Positions 52,761-61,304 of a stretch of 64,000 nt of DNA are shown one piece after another; the stretch's first letter is position 1, and each line of letters opens with the position of its first letter. The DNA is from Sinobaca qinghaiensis (GTDB lineage: Bacteria > Bacillota > Bacilli > Bacillales > Marinococcaceae). The notes under the pieces are model-generated. The model saw only the letters and a program-made list of their open reading frames with translations, was not told where the DNA came from and made no database searches. The translations under genes were made by a program, and so were the position numbers. Location: positions 357,296 through 421,295 of the forward strand of contig NZ_RAPK01000008.1 in NCBI RefSeq assembly GCF_003610495.1. The letters run 5' to 3'.

Positions 52761-54173
52761 ATGTTATCCATTCAGCTCACACGCTCTGTAAACAGCGGAC
52801 CTTTATATAAACAGATTTACCAGGCCCTTAAACAGCAGATTTTGGAAGGTATACTGGCCGAACACGATCAGCTGCCTTCCAAAAGAGAGCTCGCTGACTA
52901 TCTGCACGTCAGCATGAACAGTGTCATATCAGCCTATCAGCAGCTGATTGCCGAAGGATATGTTTATACGAAAGAGAGACGCGGGTATTTTGTAGAGGCG
53001 CTGGATGCGTTTATTGCCGTTCCGGAAGAGGAGATTTTCCCGGAAGAATTAATCGAAAAAAGAAGTCCCGCTTATCTATTTTCCTTTTCGCATATGAATG
53101 CAGATGCTTCATTATTTCCATTCCGTGCCTGGCAGCACTGTGAACAGCAGGCACTCCGCCACTACGCAGCCAGTCTGGATAACCTGGAACATCCACAGGG
53201 CCAGTGGCTGCTGCGCGAAGAAATTGCAAGAACTATCGGACGCACCAGGGGCGTACGCTGCCGACCTGAGCAGATTGTACTCGGTGCAAGCACGCAGTGG
53301 CTGTTCGATCTTCTTGCGATGATCTGTGATAAACATGCTTTATTTGCCGTAGAACATCCCGGCTATCAGCGGATTTACCAGCAGCTCCACGCATCCGGCC
53401 GACCGGTGCTGCCTATTACCGTTGACTATAAAGGAATGAGTCCGCAGGAGCTGGAAGAATCCGGCGCTTCCATCGCTGTCGTTACTCCGTCCCACCAAAT
53501 GCCCACGGGCCTCATTATGCCGGTTTCCAGGCGCATTCAGCTTTTAAACTGGAGCTACAAAGAGGAAGGCCGTTATATCGTGGAGGATGATTATGATGCG
53601 GAATTCAAATACGAAGGCGATCCGATACCAGCCCTTCACAGTCTGGATGATTTGAAACGGGTCATTTATGTCGGTACCTTTTCCAAATCGCTGCTCCCCG
53701 GCCTTCGGCTCAGCTATATGGTACTTCCTCCTGCTCTGCTCGCCGTATATAAACATCACGCTTCTCATTTAATGCAGACGTCTTCCTCGCTGATTCAGCT
53801 GGCTCTTTACGTTTTTATTAAAAGCGGCGAGTACCAGAAACACATTAAGCGTATGAGCAAACACTATAAAACGATACGGGCCGAACTAATTGAAGCGCTC
53901 CATGACAAATTCGGCTCGTCTATATCGATTACCGGAGAAAAAGCCGGCCTGCATTTTTTAATGGAGATCAATACACCCCGTCCGACCGGTGCTATTTTAG
54001 AAAAAGCGAAAGAGCACCGCCTTGAGCTGTACGGTATGGACCGGTTTTGGCTGAAAGAAACGACGCCTGCAGAAGGCCGGCCCGTTATTATTATCGGATT
54101 TGCCCGGCTCCGTTCGCAGGACATAGCCTCCGCTGTGTCTCTTCTGCATCATTGCTGCTTTGACAAGGCCTGA
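52761..54173 (+). CDS. gabR: MocR/GabR-family PLP-dependent regulator
   Basis: 470 aa from the ATG at 52761, preceded by AAAGGGGAA; longer in-frame starts lie inside the promoter. N-terminal GntR winged helix (SGPLYKQIYQALKQQILEGILAEHDQLPSKRELADYLHVSMNSVISAYQQL) is fused to an inactive type I aminotransferase domain with the PLP lysine in YVGTFSKSLLPGLRLSYMVLPP. It activates gabT when GABA and PLP are bound. Divergent from gabT. Confidence 0.93.
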   Translation: MLSIQLTRSVNSGPLYKQIYQALKQQILEGILAEHDQLPSKRELADYLHVSMNSVISAYQQLIAEGYVYTKERRGYFVEALDAFIAVPEEEIFPEELIEKRSPAYLFSFSHMNADASLFPFRAWQHCEQQALRHYAASLDNLEHPQGQWLLREEIARTIGRTRGVRCRPEQIVLGASTQWLFDLLAMICDKHALFAVEHPGYQRIYQQLHASGRPVLPITVDYKGMSPQELEESGASIAVVTPSHQMPTGLIMPVSRRIQLLNWSYKEEGRYIVEDDYDAEFKYEGDPIPALHSLDDLKRVIYVGTFSKSLLPGLRLSYMVLPPALLAVYKHHASHLMQTSSSLIQLALYVFIKSGEYQKHIKRMSKHYKTIRAELIEALHDKFGSSISITGEKAGLHFLMEINTPRPTGAILEKAKEHRLELYGMDRFWLKETTPAEGRPVIIIGFARLRSQDIASAVSLLHHCCFDKA

Positions 54174-54287
54174 AAGTATTTCGAGTTCAGAAATTTGTTT
54201 CTGTCTGCCGAATCCCATACAATAGAAAAATGAACAGATGACAGAGATGTTTCTGAAACAATTCCTTAAAAAGAAAGGACGATTAGC

Positions 54288-55319
54288 ATGGATCATACTC
54301 CATTGAAAGACATACCATTTTCTATATTAAATTTATCTCCAGTAAACCAGAATCAAACGATAGCAGAGTCAATGCACAACAGCCTTGACCTCGCTCAGCA
54401 CGCCGAAAAGTGGGGATATAACCGGATGTGGCTGGCAGAACACCATAACATCGACGGCATTGCGAGCTCAGCAACTTCCGTTCTTATGGGCTATATTGCC
54501 GGAGGCACAAGCACTCTCCGCGTCGGATCCGGAGGCATTATGCTTCCAAACCACGCGCCGCTTGCTATTGCCGAGCAGTTTGGTACATTGGAAACTCTTT
54601 ACCCGGACCGCATTGACCTCGGCCTTGGCCGCGCCCCGGGCTCAGACCAGCTGACAGCGATGGCGCTCCGCCGTAACGTGAACAGCAGCGATAACTTTCC
54701 GGCGCTTCTTGAAGAACTGCGCAGCTATTTTGAGCCGTATGATGAATTTTCCCGCCGCGTCCGAGCCATTCCCGGAGAGGGGCTTGATATCCCCGTCTGG
54801 CTGCTTGGATCAAGCACATTCAGCGCACAACTTGCCGGTCAGCTGGGTCTCCCATTTGCTTTTGCCGGACATTTCGCACCGGCCAGCATGATGGATGCCC
54901 TATCTGTTTACCATCGGGTTTTCACACCATCCAAAGTACTGGATAAGCCTTACGCAATGGTCGGCGTCAATGTTATTGCTGCAGATACAAATGAAAAAGC
55001 GGAGCACGTAGCTTCTTCTCTTTATTTAAAATTTCTCAGCCTGATCCGTAACACCCCCGGACGCACTCAGCCGCCTGTAGATGATATAAATGAGGTATGG
55101 AGCGAACGGGAAAAAATGGCTGTTAACGATATGCTGAAAAATACATTCGTTGGCGACAAAGAAACCGTGGCTGCTAAAATGGACGAGTTTGTGAAACGAA
55201 CCGGCGTCCAGGAGCTGATGATTAACAGCGAAGCCTATCATCATGAAGACAGGCTCCGTTCATTTGAACTCATTGCCGAAGCCAAAAACCATCCAATTTC
55301 AGCATCCCAGTCCAACTAA
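54288..55319 (+). CDS. LLM-class flavin-dependent oxidoreductase (luciferase-like)
   Basis: 343 aa. Luciferase-like monooxygenase of the MsnO8 group: [90 protein letters not shown], and a C-terminal [15 protein letters not shown]. It uses reduced flavin to oxidise an organic substrate. Start set by AAAGAAAGGAC. Monocistronic, terminator directly after. The substrate is unknown. Confidence 0.9.
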   Translation: MDHTPLKDIPFSILNLSPVNQNQTIAESMHNSLDLAQHAEKWGYNRMWLAEHHNIDGIASSATSVLMGYIAGGTSTLRVGSGGIMLPNHAPLAIAEQFGTLETLYPDRIDLGLGRAPGSDQLTAMALRRNVNSSDNFPALLEELRSYFEPYDEFSRRVRAIPGEGLDIPVWLLGSSTFSAQLAGQLGLPFAFAGHFAPASMMDALSVYHRVFTPSKVLDKPYAMVGVNVIAADTNEKAEHVASSLYLKFLSLIRNTPGRTQPPVDDINEVWSEREKMAVNDMLKNTFVGDKETVAAKMDEFVKRTGVQELMINSEAYHHEDRLRSFELIAEAKNHPISASQSN

Positions 55320-55352
55320 AAAAAACCGGAGAGCTCATGCTCTCCGGTTTTT
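55316..55352. terminator. Bidirectional rho-independent terminator
   Basis: CCGGAGAG pairs with CTCTCCGG over a six-base loop; A-run before, T-run after. Confidence 0.9.
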
Positions 55353-55357
55353 CTTTA

Positions 55358-55549
55358 TTACGCTAACGTAATTTCTACTTTTTCAATATCATTGACTGTC
55401 TTATCCAGCCTGCGGCCCTCTATATCTATCTCTTCAAAGGGAGCATTCAGTTTTTTTCCTTTACTCAGTAAAGCAAACAGCTCATCGTATGTTCCATTCA
55501 CCTGTGCTGTTTCGTATATTTTTCCATCATTAAAATGAAAACGAATCAT
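55358..55549 (-). CDS. Unknown small protein
   Basis: 63 aa, beta-rich pattern (MIRFHFNDGKIYETAQVNG, EIDIEGRRL, VEITLA). It overlaps the upstream gene by four bases (ATGA), so they are translationally coupled. No family recognised. It ends eight bases before the shared terminator. Confidence 0.65.
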   Translation of the reverse strand: MIRFHFNDGKIYETAQVNGTYDELFALLSKGKKLNAPFEEIDIEGRRLDKTVNDIEKVEITLA

Positions 55550-55794
55550 GAAGGTATGCTCCTTTCTCTTTTTTGTTGACGCAGGGAGGCCTGCTGCTCT
55601 TTTATCTTCTGCACGATCACTTCATTTGTACTCCGGCTGTCTACACCAATCGATGATACCCTTCCCTGGTGATCCCACTGCGTATATACGAAAAAATCAG
55701 GTGCGGCTCCAAGTGTGCGTTTCGCCTTTTTTGTCAGTTCTTCATCTAAAATATAGTAGTACGCGGCCAGTGTCTGCTCTGAATACATTTTCAT
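55546..55794 (-). CDS. Unknown small protein
   Basis: 82 aa from the ATG at 55794, which has GGGAGG seven bases upstream; the frame extends to 55914 without a better site. A short helical start (YSEQTLAAYYYILDEELTKKAKRTLG) is followed by strands FFVYTQWDHQGRVSSIGVDSRST and a basic helix. No family recognised. First gene of a two-gene unit. Confidence 0.65.
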   Translation of the reverse strand: MKMYSEQTLAAYYYILDEELTKKAKRTLGAAPDFFVYTQWDHQGRVSSIGVDSRSTNEVIVQKIKEQQASLRQQKRERSIPS

Positions 55795-55864
55795 GATATG
55801 CTGCCTCCCGCTTGTCTTATTGTAAAGAAAAGGAAGAAGAGATGGCCTCTGCTTCCTTTTTTTA

Positions 55865-57223
55865 TTATGCGTTTTTCTTTTTACGGATGAATAGTGCAGC
55901 TGCGCCACCCACAAGGGCCGTTACACTTGCCCATAGTGCTGTCATCCAGCCATCATTGCTTGTTCCGCCCATGCCTGTCTGCGGCATTTCTTCCGGCATC
56001 ATGTTCTCATCGCCGCCGAACTGGTCCGGGTTCTGAGCAGAGATGGCACCGCCAAGTGCTTCCCCTACGCCGAACATGAACTGGTAGCCTTCACGGAAAT
56101 CAGCCGTAGACGCTTCATAGTCTTCTGCATTGTAATTGTCAAACGTGCTCAGTACCTGCGCTTCATGTGTACGAAGTGCTTCCTGTGCAGCTTCTGTTGG
56201 AAGATTTCCCTCTGTTGCTGCGCCAAGGAAAGCCCCAAAGTCCTGAGTGAACATATCAATGTGATCAAGCGCCATTGTGCGGGCTTCTTCGTCGCCTTCC
56301 AGTTCAGCTGCTACGAGCTGTCCCTGCGCGTCAATGTGATCGGGCTGCCATAGTTCTGCAAACTGGCCGCCTGCTTCTTCACCGTAAATAGAGGATATAG
56401 CTGCGGTGAAATCTGCGGTATTCTGGTCTTCTGCCCATGTTACAAAGTCATAATCATCTGCCTGGTTTACTCCTTTTTCCATACCGTAGGTGGCAAGAGC
56501 AAAGTGTTCAGCCGTTAATTTATTTAAATCGGAACGAAGGTCTGCGGCTGGCGTATCGACAGAAGTGTTGTTAAACTCTTCCGGCATCTGCGTTACAATC
56601 GCGCCTGACAACGCTTTGCTGATATCAAACATTCTGGAGAATCCTTCTCTGTAGCTTGTGTAGGCTGCTTCATAGTCGCCTTCTACGTAGCTGTCAAATG
56701 TGCTTAGAACGTCCATTTCATGGGCACGAATAGCTTCTTCAGCTGCTTCCTGCGGAAGGTTATCTTCTGTTGCACCTGCCAGGAATGTAGAGAACTCTAC
56801 AACAAATTCTTCTACTTCTTCCTCTGCATCGGCACGAGCTTCTTCATCTCCCGATTTAGCTGCCTCTACAATGTCATCGGTATAGTCATTATGCTCCGTG
56901 AAAATGCGGTCAAATTCTGCCGCTCCTTCTTCTCCATAAACGGATTCAATTGCCGGCAGCATATCTTTTGAATTTTGGTATAAAGCGTCTTCTGTCTCCT
57001 GTGCATCCGGCGCTTCGTCATATGTCTTCTGCATGGTTTCAACAGCAAGTACGAAATGCTCCGACAGCAAGTAATCCAGGTCGGATCTTAAATCAGATGC
57101 CGGGGAGGTTTCCATTGCCGGCTCCATTTCCGTTTCTTCATGGTCAGCCGCCATTGCTGCGGTAGGTAGTAAAAAAGTTACGCTCATTGCGCCTGCTAGA
57201 GTTCTTTTCAATTTCATCTTCAA
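55865..57223 (-). CDS. Cell-wall protein with two long repeats and an LPXTG-like anchor
   Basis: 452 aa. Signal peptide (MKMKLKRTLAGAMSVTFLLPTAAMA). Two homologous all-helical repeats of about 180 residues (about 45-222 and 229-400), both starting DLRSDL and containing SEHF/AEHF, SVYGEE/SIYGEE, ATEDNLP/ATEGNLP and HE...VLSTFD. The end carries M-P-Q-T-G (413-417), a hydrophobic helix and RKKKNA, so it looks like a sortase signal with Met in place of Leu. Strongly acidic, rich in E, D and A. The repeat resembles proteins loosely annotated as copper amine oxidase-like in Bacillus, but I see no catalytic motif. Start follows CCAGGAGATG. Function unknown. Confidence 0.85.
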   Translation of the reverse strand: MKMKLKRTLAGAMSVTFLLPTAAMAADHEETEMEPAMETSPASDLRSDLDYLLSEHFVLAVETMQKTYDEAPDAQETEDALYQNSKDMLPAIESVYGEEGAAEFDRIFTEHNDYTDDIVEAAKSGDEEARADAEEEVEEFVVEFSTFLAGATEDNLPQEAAEEAIRAHEMDVLSTFDSYVEGDYEAAYTSYREGFSRMFDISKALSGAIVTQMPEEFNNTSVDTPAADLRSDLNKLTAEHFALATYGMEKGVNQADDYDFVTWAEDQNTADFTAAISSIYGEEAGGQFAELWQPDHIDAQGQLVAAELEGDEEARTMALDHIDMFTQDFGAFLGAATEGNLPTEAAQEALRTHEAQVLSTFDNYNAEDYEASTADFREGYQFMFGVGEALGGAISAQNPDQFGGDENMMPEEMPQTGMGGTSNDGWMTALWASVTALVGGAAALFIRKKKNA

Positions 57224-57443
57224 TCATCTCCTGGTTAATTTTTTTTATGCTGTTTTCTTATCAGGGTTAACGCAGGCAGATTTCATTTGGATCACTTTCT
57301 TTGTAAATCTTTTTTTCCGGGGCACTTCATTCCATGCCGGAAGTATCGTTTTGTATCCTGTTTGAAAGAAAGGTTTTATTTAAGAGAAAAACACCACTGT
57401 TTATGCTAAACTGGGAGAAACTTCTTTAAGAGGGGGCGTTATC

Positions 57444-57767
57444 ATGCACGAAGCTATTACAGACAAACAATCCTTTCAGGAAACAATTTCGGCCAGCGAA
57501 CCGGTAGTGATTCATTTTTCTACAGACTGGTGTCCGGACTGCAGACGTTTTGAAGCATTCTTCCCTGTAGTGGAAGAAAAATTTTCAAACCTGCCTATTT
57601 ATGAGGTCGATCGCGATAAGCTTTCTGACATTGGCGAGGAATATGAGGTGCGGGGCATTCCAAGTCTTCTCGTATTCAAGGATGGCAAAAAAACGGCCCA
57701 CCTGCACAGTGCAGATTTAAAATCACCTGAAGACGCAGAGGAATTTCTTTCGAAATACTTTGATTAA
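57444..57767 (+). CDS. Thioredoxin-family protein
   Basis: 107 aa, single thioredoxin fold. Active site W29-C30-P-D-C33 (DWCPDCRRF), cis-proline region RGIPSLLVFKDG. It differs from classical thioredoxin (CGPC) and resembles YtpP-like members. Cytoplasmic disulfide exchange, partner unknown. Ribosome binding site AAGAGGGGGC. Monocistronic. Confidence 0.9.
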   Translation: MHEAITDKQSFQETISASEPVVIHFSTDWCPDCRRFEAFFPVVEEKFSNLPIYEVDRDKLSDIGEEYEVRGIPSLLVFKDGKKTAHLHSADLKSPEDAEEFLSKYFD

Positions 57768-57771
57768 CGTT

Positions 57772-57818
57772 AAAAAGCTCCGGATAAAAGGCTTCTGCCT
57801 TTTATCCGGAGCTTTTTT
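57772..57818. terminator. Bidirectional rho-independent terminator
   Basis: AAGCTCCGGATAAAAGGC pairs perfectly with GCCTTTTATCCGGAGCTT over a four-base loop, with A and T runs on the two sides. Confidence 0.95.
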
Positions 57819-57827
57819 GCTGTTGTT

Positions 57828-58961
57828 TTATGGTTTTAGAATAACTTTGATATTGCCATCTTCTTTTTTATCAAAAATCCGGTAGGCTTCCACTGCTTCC
57901 GAGAGAGGCATTGGATGTGTAATGATGTCGGTTGGGTCAATCAGCTTATTTTCCACCATTTTATAGAGACTTGGCATCATATGGATAACAGGTGCCTGTC
58001 CCATCGTCAGTGCGACGTTGCGGGTAAAAAAGTCACCGATTGGAAAGTTATTTGCTTCTGTACCATACACACCGGTTAATTGTACAACACCGAATTTCTT
58101 TACAGCCTGCGATGCTGTAATGATTGGACTGATGGTACCAAATTGATTGTCCCCTTCTGAGCCGAACGTTTCATTAGGCTGAACGGTGCCATCCATGCCG
58201 ACACAGTCGATCACGACATCAGCGCCGCCTTTTGTATCTTCATGAAGAAGCTGTCCGATATTATCCATTTCGCTGAAATTATACGTTTCAACATGGTTTG
58301 TACGCTTAGCATGCTCCAGACGGTGCGGTACCTGGTCGACAGCGATGACTCTTGCGGCACCTTTTAACCAGGCAAATTTCTGTGTCATCAAGCCGATTGG
58401 ACCGCAGCCGAGAACGATGACCGTATCACCGTATTTTACGCCGCTGTTTTCCACACTCCAAAAGGCAGTAGGAATGACGTCAGACAAAAACAATACACTT
58501 TCATCACTCAATTCGCTGTTTTCCGGCACTTTGAATGAGGTGAAATCCGCATAGGGCACCCTTAGATACTCTGCCTGGCCGCCGGGGAAACTGCCGAAAT
58601 CTTCGGAGAAGCCGAACAGCCCGCCCATTTCCTGGTGAGGATTCGAATTATCACACTGGCTTTCCATATCATGTGTACAATAATGACATTCACCGCACCC
58701 TATATTAAAAGGGATAACGACCCGATCTCCTTTTTTCAGGGTTTTCACGTCCGGTCCGACCTCTTCTACAATACCCATCGGCTCGTGGCCGATAATATAG
58801 TCTTTGGGTGCTGGAATACCGCCTTTATATAGATGGAGGTCTGATCCACAGATGCCGGATGCCGTAATTTTTACAATCATATCATCATTTTTTTGAATTT
58901 TTGGAGCTTCTACTTCTTTTACTTCCATATGCTCTTTTCCTTGTATCGTTACAGCTTTCAT
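57828..58961 (-). CDS. Zinc-dependent alcohol dehydrogenase (FDH/threonine-dehydrogenase-like MDR)
   Basis: 377 aa. Catalytic zinc: C38 in SGICGSDLHLY, His in GHEPMG. Structural zinc: GCGECHYCTHDMESQC. The NAD fold starts at VIVLGCGPIGLMTQKFAWLKGA. The long insertion after the structural site (NPHQEMGGLFGFSEDFGSFPGGQAEYLRVP) is typical of glutathione-independent formaldehyde dehydrogenase-like members. Probable detoxification of aldehydes or alcohols; the substrate is inference. Start follows AAAAGGAGAG. Confidence 0.9.
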   Translation of the reverse strand: MKAVTIQGKEHMEVKEVEAPKIQKNDDMIVKITASGICGSDLHLYKGGIPAPKDYIIGHEPMGIVEEVGPDVKTLKKGDRVVIPFNIGCGECHYCTHDMESQCDNSNPHQEMGGLFGFSEDFGSFPGGQAEYLRVPYADFTSFKVPENSELSDESVLFLSDVIPTAFWSVENSGVKYGDTVIVLGCGPIGLMTQKFAWLKGAARVIAVDQVPHRLEHAKRTNHVETYNFSEMDNIGQLLHEDTKGGADVVIDCVGMDGTVQPNETFGSEGDNQFGTISPIITASQAVKKFGVVQLTGVYGTEANNFPIGDFFTRNVALTMGQAPVIHMMPSLYKMVENKLIDPTDIITHPMPLSEAVEAYRIFDKKEDGNIKVILKP

Positions 58962-59116
58962 CGAATCTCTCCTTTTGGTTTTTTATACAACCGCATACTA
59001 GACGGCTGGTGCTTTTTTTCTGCTGAAAGATAGTATGTATAAATAGTCCCTTTCCTCTCCCTCTGCAGAAGAAAAGGCTCTATTTTTTAATGCATGGCCA
59101 ATGCATCATCATTTGA

Positions 59117-59434
59117 TTACGCGTTTCCTTCTTCTTTAGCAAGTCTTACCAGCACACGGGCAAGAGGACGCTTCTCTTCATCATCCGCTACGTTCCACAT
59201 TTCATGAAGAAGCTTTTCTTCAGGGTTTTTAGGATCATCTTTTTTGTTAAGGTGTTCTGCGACACGTTCTGCGCCTTTAGCCAGCTGCTCTTCGTTCAGG
59301 CCGACTTTTTCTCCTTTGTGGATCTGCTTTTTCAAGTAATCCTGAAATCCCTGATAGCTTTCCAGAATATCCTGCTTTTTTTCTTCTGATGTTTTCTCAA
59401 GCTGATCGTCTGCGTGCTGTTTTGGATCTGTCAT
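59117..59434 (-). CDS. DUF3243 protein
   Basis: 105 aa, soluble, helical and charged. The central YQGFQDYLKKQIHKGEKVGLNEEQLAKGAERVAEHL and the following ENEE-like acidic part match DUF3243, a small Bacillus family of unknown function. Start follows AGAGGAGG. Monocistronic. No terminator is obvious after it. Confidence 0.85.
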   Translation of the reverse strand: MTDPKQHADDQLEKTSEEKKQDILESYQGFQDYLKKQIHKGEKVGLNEEQLAKGAERVAEHLNKKDDPKNPEEKLLHEMWNVADDEEKRPLARVLVRLAKEEGNA

Positions 59435-59846
59435 AATAAAATTCCTCCTCTAAAATGATAAATATATAGTATTCAGTGTCTATGAGCTCTTGTACGCTTT
59501 GTTTCGGCTGTTCTTTTTTTATCACCTCCTGTATGTACACTGCTTTGTGAAAAACGGAGGGTAAAAAAAGCCGGAAAGAAGGTAAGTCGTCTTCTTTCCG
59601 GCTTTACACGCGGCTCTATTGTCCGGTGATTTATATGCCTCATATTTTTTTATGTTGGTATTCTATAATGACATGCAATAAGGATGAGTGTTGTGTACTT
59701 GTCCTCTGTTATCCTGTTTTCCCCCTATTTCGACTTTGAAACATTATTAAAAAGAAAACAGCTTTCTTTTCACTTTATTGTTTAGGAGTATTCATTAAAG
59801 GAAAGGGTTTATTATTTACTTACAAGCGAAAAGGAGGAACTTACCC
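59435..59846. other. Gene-free region with an orphan terminator
   Basis: 412 bases. It contains the DUF3243 promoter region, an orphan rho-independent terminator on the - strand (59561-59605), a perfect anti-SD-like AGGAGGTGAT on the - strand at 59522-59531 without a start codon nearby, and the leader of the DUF2243 gene. Short open frames exist but none has a ribosome binding site. Confidence 0.5.
59561..59605 (-). terminator. Orphan rho-independent terminator
   Basis: On the - strand AAAGCCGGAAAGAAG pairs perfectly with CTTCTTTCCGGCTTT over nine bases, followed by seven T. No - strand gene lies between 59606 and 59846, so the RNA it ends is not explained. Confidence 0.8.
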
Positions 59847-60344
59847 GTGGATACAAAAATGTCGATTTCTTCATCCATAAAAGACAGAACAGTAGAGTAT
59901 GCTGGAAGAAATCTGCTGTCTGGATTTCTTTTTGGGCTTGGTCTGGTAGCTTTTATAGATGAGATGGTTTTTCACCAGCTTCTTCACTGGCACCATTTTT
60001 ATGACCTTTCCACTTCGGACGCTGGATTGGTTTCTGATGGTATCTTTCACGCTTTCAGCTGGCTGGCTACAGTTGGATCTCTTTTCATGGTCGCTGACCT
60101 GCGCAGACGCGGGGCCTGGTGGATAAAACGCTGGATCGGCGGTCTTCTTGCAGGCGGCGGTCTTTTTAACCTTTACGATGGACTCGTACAGCACAAAGTG
60201 ATGGGACTTCACCAAATCCGTTACGGCGTGGACCTGCTGGTTTATGATCTCACGTGGAACATTGGAGCTGTCGTTCTTCTTATAGCAGGACTTATTATTA
60301 TTTTCCAGACGAATAAAACGATCAGGCAGAAAGGAACGTCCTGA
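59847..60344 (+). CDS. DUF2243 membrane protein
   Basis: 165 aa, GTG start at 59847 after AAAAGGAGG. Four membrane helices. Conserved histidine/acid pairs: DEMVFHQLLHWHHFYD in the first helix and DGLVQHKVMGLHQIRYG in the third. DUF2243 proteins often precede CtaG-like genes, as here: the ctaG start overlaps the stop by one base. The conserved histidines suggest a metal or haem role in the membrane (inference). Confidence 0.87.
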   Translation: MDTKMSISSSIKDRTVEYAGRNLLSGFLFGLGLVAFIDEMVFHQLLHWHHFYDLSTSDAGLVSDGIFHAFSWLATVGSLFMVADLRRRGAWWIKRWIGGLLAGGGLFNLYDGLVQHKVMGLHQIRYGVDLLVYDLTWNIGAVVLLIAGLIIIFQTNKTIRQKGTS

Positions 60345-61138
60345 TGCATAATCATCATGCTGCACTGGAATGGTGGCCGCAGCTGCTGTTGGCCGCACCT
60401 TTTTTATTTCTTTTTATTTTATATGGGATCCTTTATTTTCTTTCCTTTCATAAAAGAAAGCCATGGCCTATTCATCGGCTTTTATTATGGAATACCGGAC
60501 TTGCGCTTTGCCTGATTTCTGTTATCGGTCCGCTTGCCCGGCAGGCTCATTTTGATTTCACTGCCCATATGACCGGGCATCTTTTCCTTGGAATGGCCGG
60601 ACCGCTGCTGCTCGTTCTCGGGGCGCCTATTACACTGCTGCTTCGTACTCTTTCTGTATCCCGGGCAAGAAAAGTATCGGCTTTTTTAAGAAAACCATTA
60701 TTACGTGTGCTGACCTATCCTATTCTGCCTGCTCTCTTAAATGTAGGAGGACTCTGGCTTCTCTACACAACCAGTCTCTACCAGTTGATGCATGAGTATA
60801 TGCTGCTTCATATACTTATTCATCTGCATGTATTTTTTGCAGGATATTTGTTTACAGCTTCTATTATTTATATAGACCCTATTCCCCACCGGGTCAGCTA
60901 TCTCACCCGGGCTCTGGTGCTGACGGGGGCTCTTGCCGGCCACGGCATTCTATCCAAATACCTTTATGCTCATCCCCCGGCCGGCGTTCCGGCTGAACAG
61001 GCACAATCCGGGAGCATGCTGATGTACTACGGGGGCGATGCTGTAGATTTAGTCATTATCATTATCCTCTGCCGGCACTGGTATCATGCAGCGAGACCAC
61101 GTACTCTGCATTCAGGGCAGATATCAACAGGCGGGTGA
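60344..61138 (+). CDS. ctaG: CtaG-family cytochrome c oxidase assembly protein
   Basis: 264 aa, seven membrane helices. PF09678-type caa3 CtaG pattern: [53 protein letters not shown] and the late [18 protein letters not shown]. In B. subtilis CtaG is needed to build cytochrome caa3 oxidase, probably through copper handling. Translated from an ATG overlapping the upstream stop, so coupled to the DUF2243 gene. No cox genes are near. Confidence 0.88.
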   Translation: MHNHHAALEWWPQLLLAAPFLFLFILYGILYFLSFHKRKPWPIHRLLLWNTGLALCLISVIGPLARQAHFDFTAHMTGHLFLGMAGPLLLVLGAPITLLLRTLSVSRARKVSAFLRKPLLRVLTYPILPALLNVGGLWLLYTTSLYQLMHEYMLLHILIHLHVFFAGYLFTASIIYIDPIPHRVSYLTRALVLTGALAGHGILSKYLYAHPPAGVPAEQAQSGSMLMYYGGDAVDLVIIIILCRHWYHAARPRTLHSGQISTGG

Positions 61139-61155
61139 CCAATATTTAGTATTTC

Positions 61156-61180
61156 CAGCCGATATTTCGGCTGTTTTTTT
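61156..61180 (+). terminator. Rho-independent terminator of ctaG
   Basis: CAGCCG pairs with CGGCTG over a six-base loop, followed by seven T. Confidence 0.85.
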
Positions 61181-61244
61181 ATGCATAAATTTCTCTTTTC
61201 TTAATAAACCCGTGCAGCCTCCTTATTTTCACACGCTTATACGT

Positions 61245-61260
61245 TGGCACGGCTCTTGCA
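61245..61260 (+). promoter_or_regulatory. Sigma-54 (-24/-12) promoter of adhP
   Basis: TGGCACGGCTCTTGCA matches the sigma-54 consensus TGGCACG-N4-TTGCW at every defined base, with GG (61246-61247) and GC (61258-61259) separated by exactly 10 bases. The transcription start should fall near 61271, before the adhP ribosome binding site. A weaker sigma-A reading (TTGGCA-16-TATAGG) overlaps it. Confidence 0.88.
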
Positions 61261-61304
61261 ATAATTATAGGCAGATCTACTATTCTTTAAGGAGGGTTTC
61301 ACTT

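Noticed and set aside
59606-59660. 51-residue open frame on the - strand starting near 59637 and passing through the orphan terminator
   Set aside because: It has no ribosome binding site and would be cut by the terminator, so a non-coding RNA is more likely.
61244-61271. Sigma-A promoter TTGGCA-16-TATAGG for adhP
   Set aside because: The same bases form a complete sigma-54 element with exact spacing, which is much less likely by chance; the sigma-A reading has a poor -10.
61086-61304. N-terminal extension of AdhP by about 73 residues
   Set aside because: The extension covers the end of ctaG, its terminator and the sigma-54 promoter. The ATG at 61305 has an excellent ribosome binding site and gives the family length.
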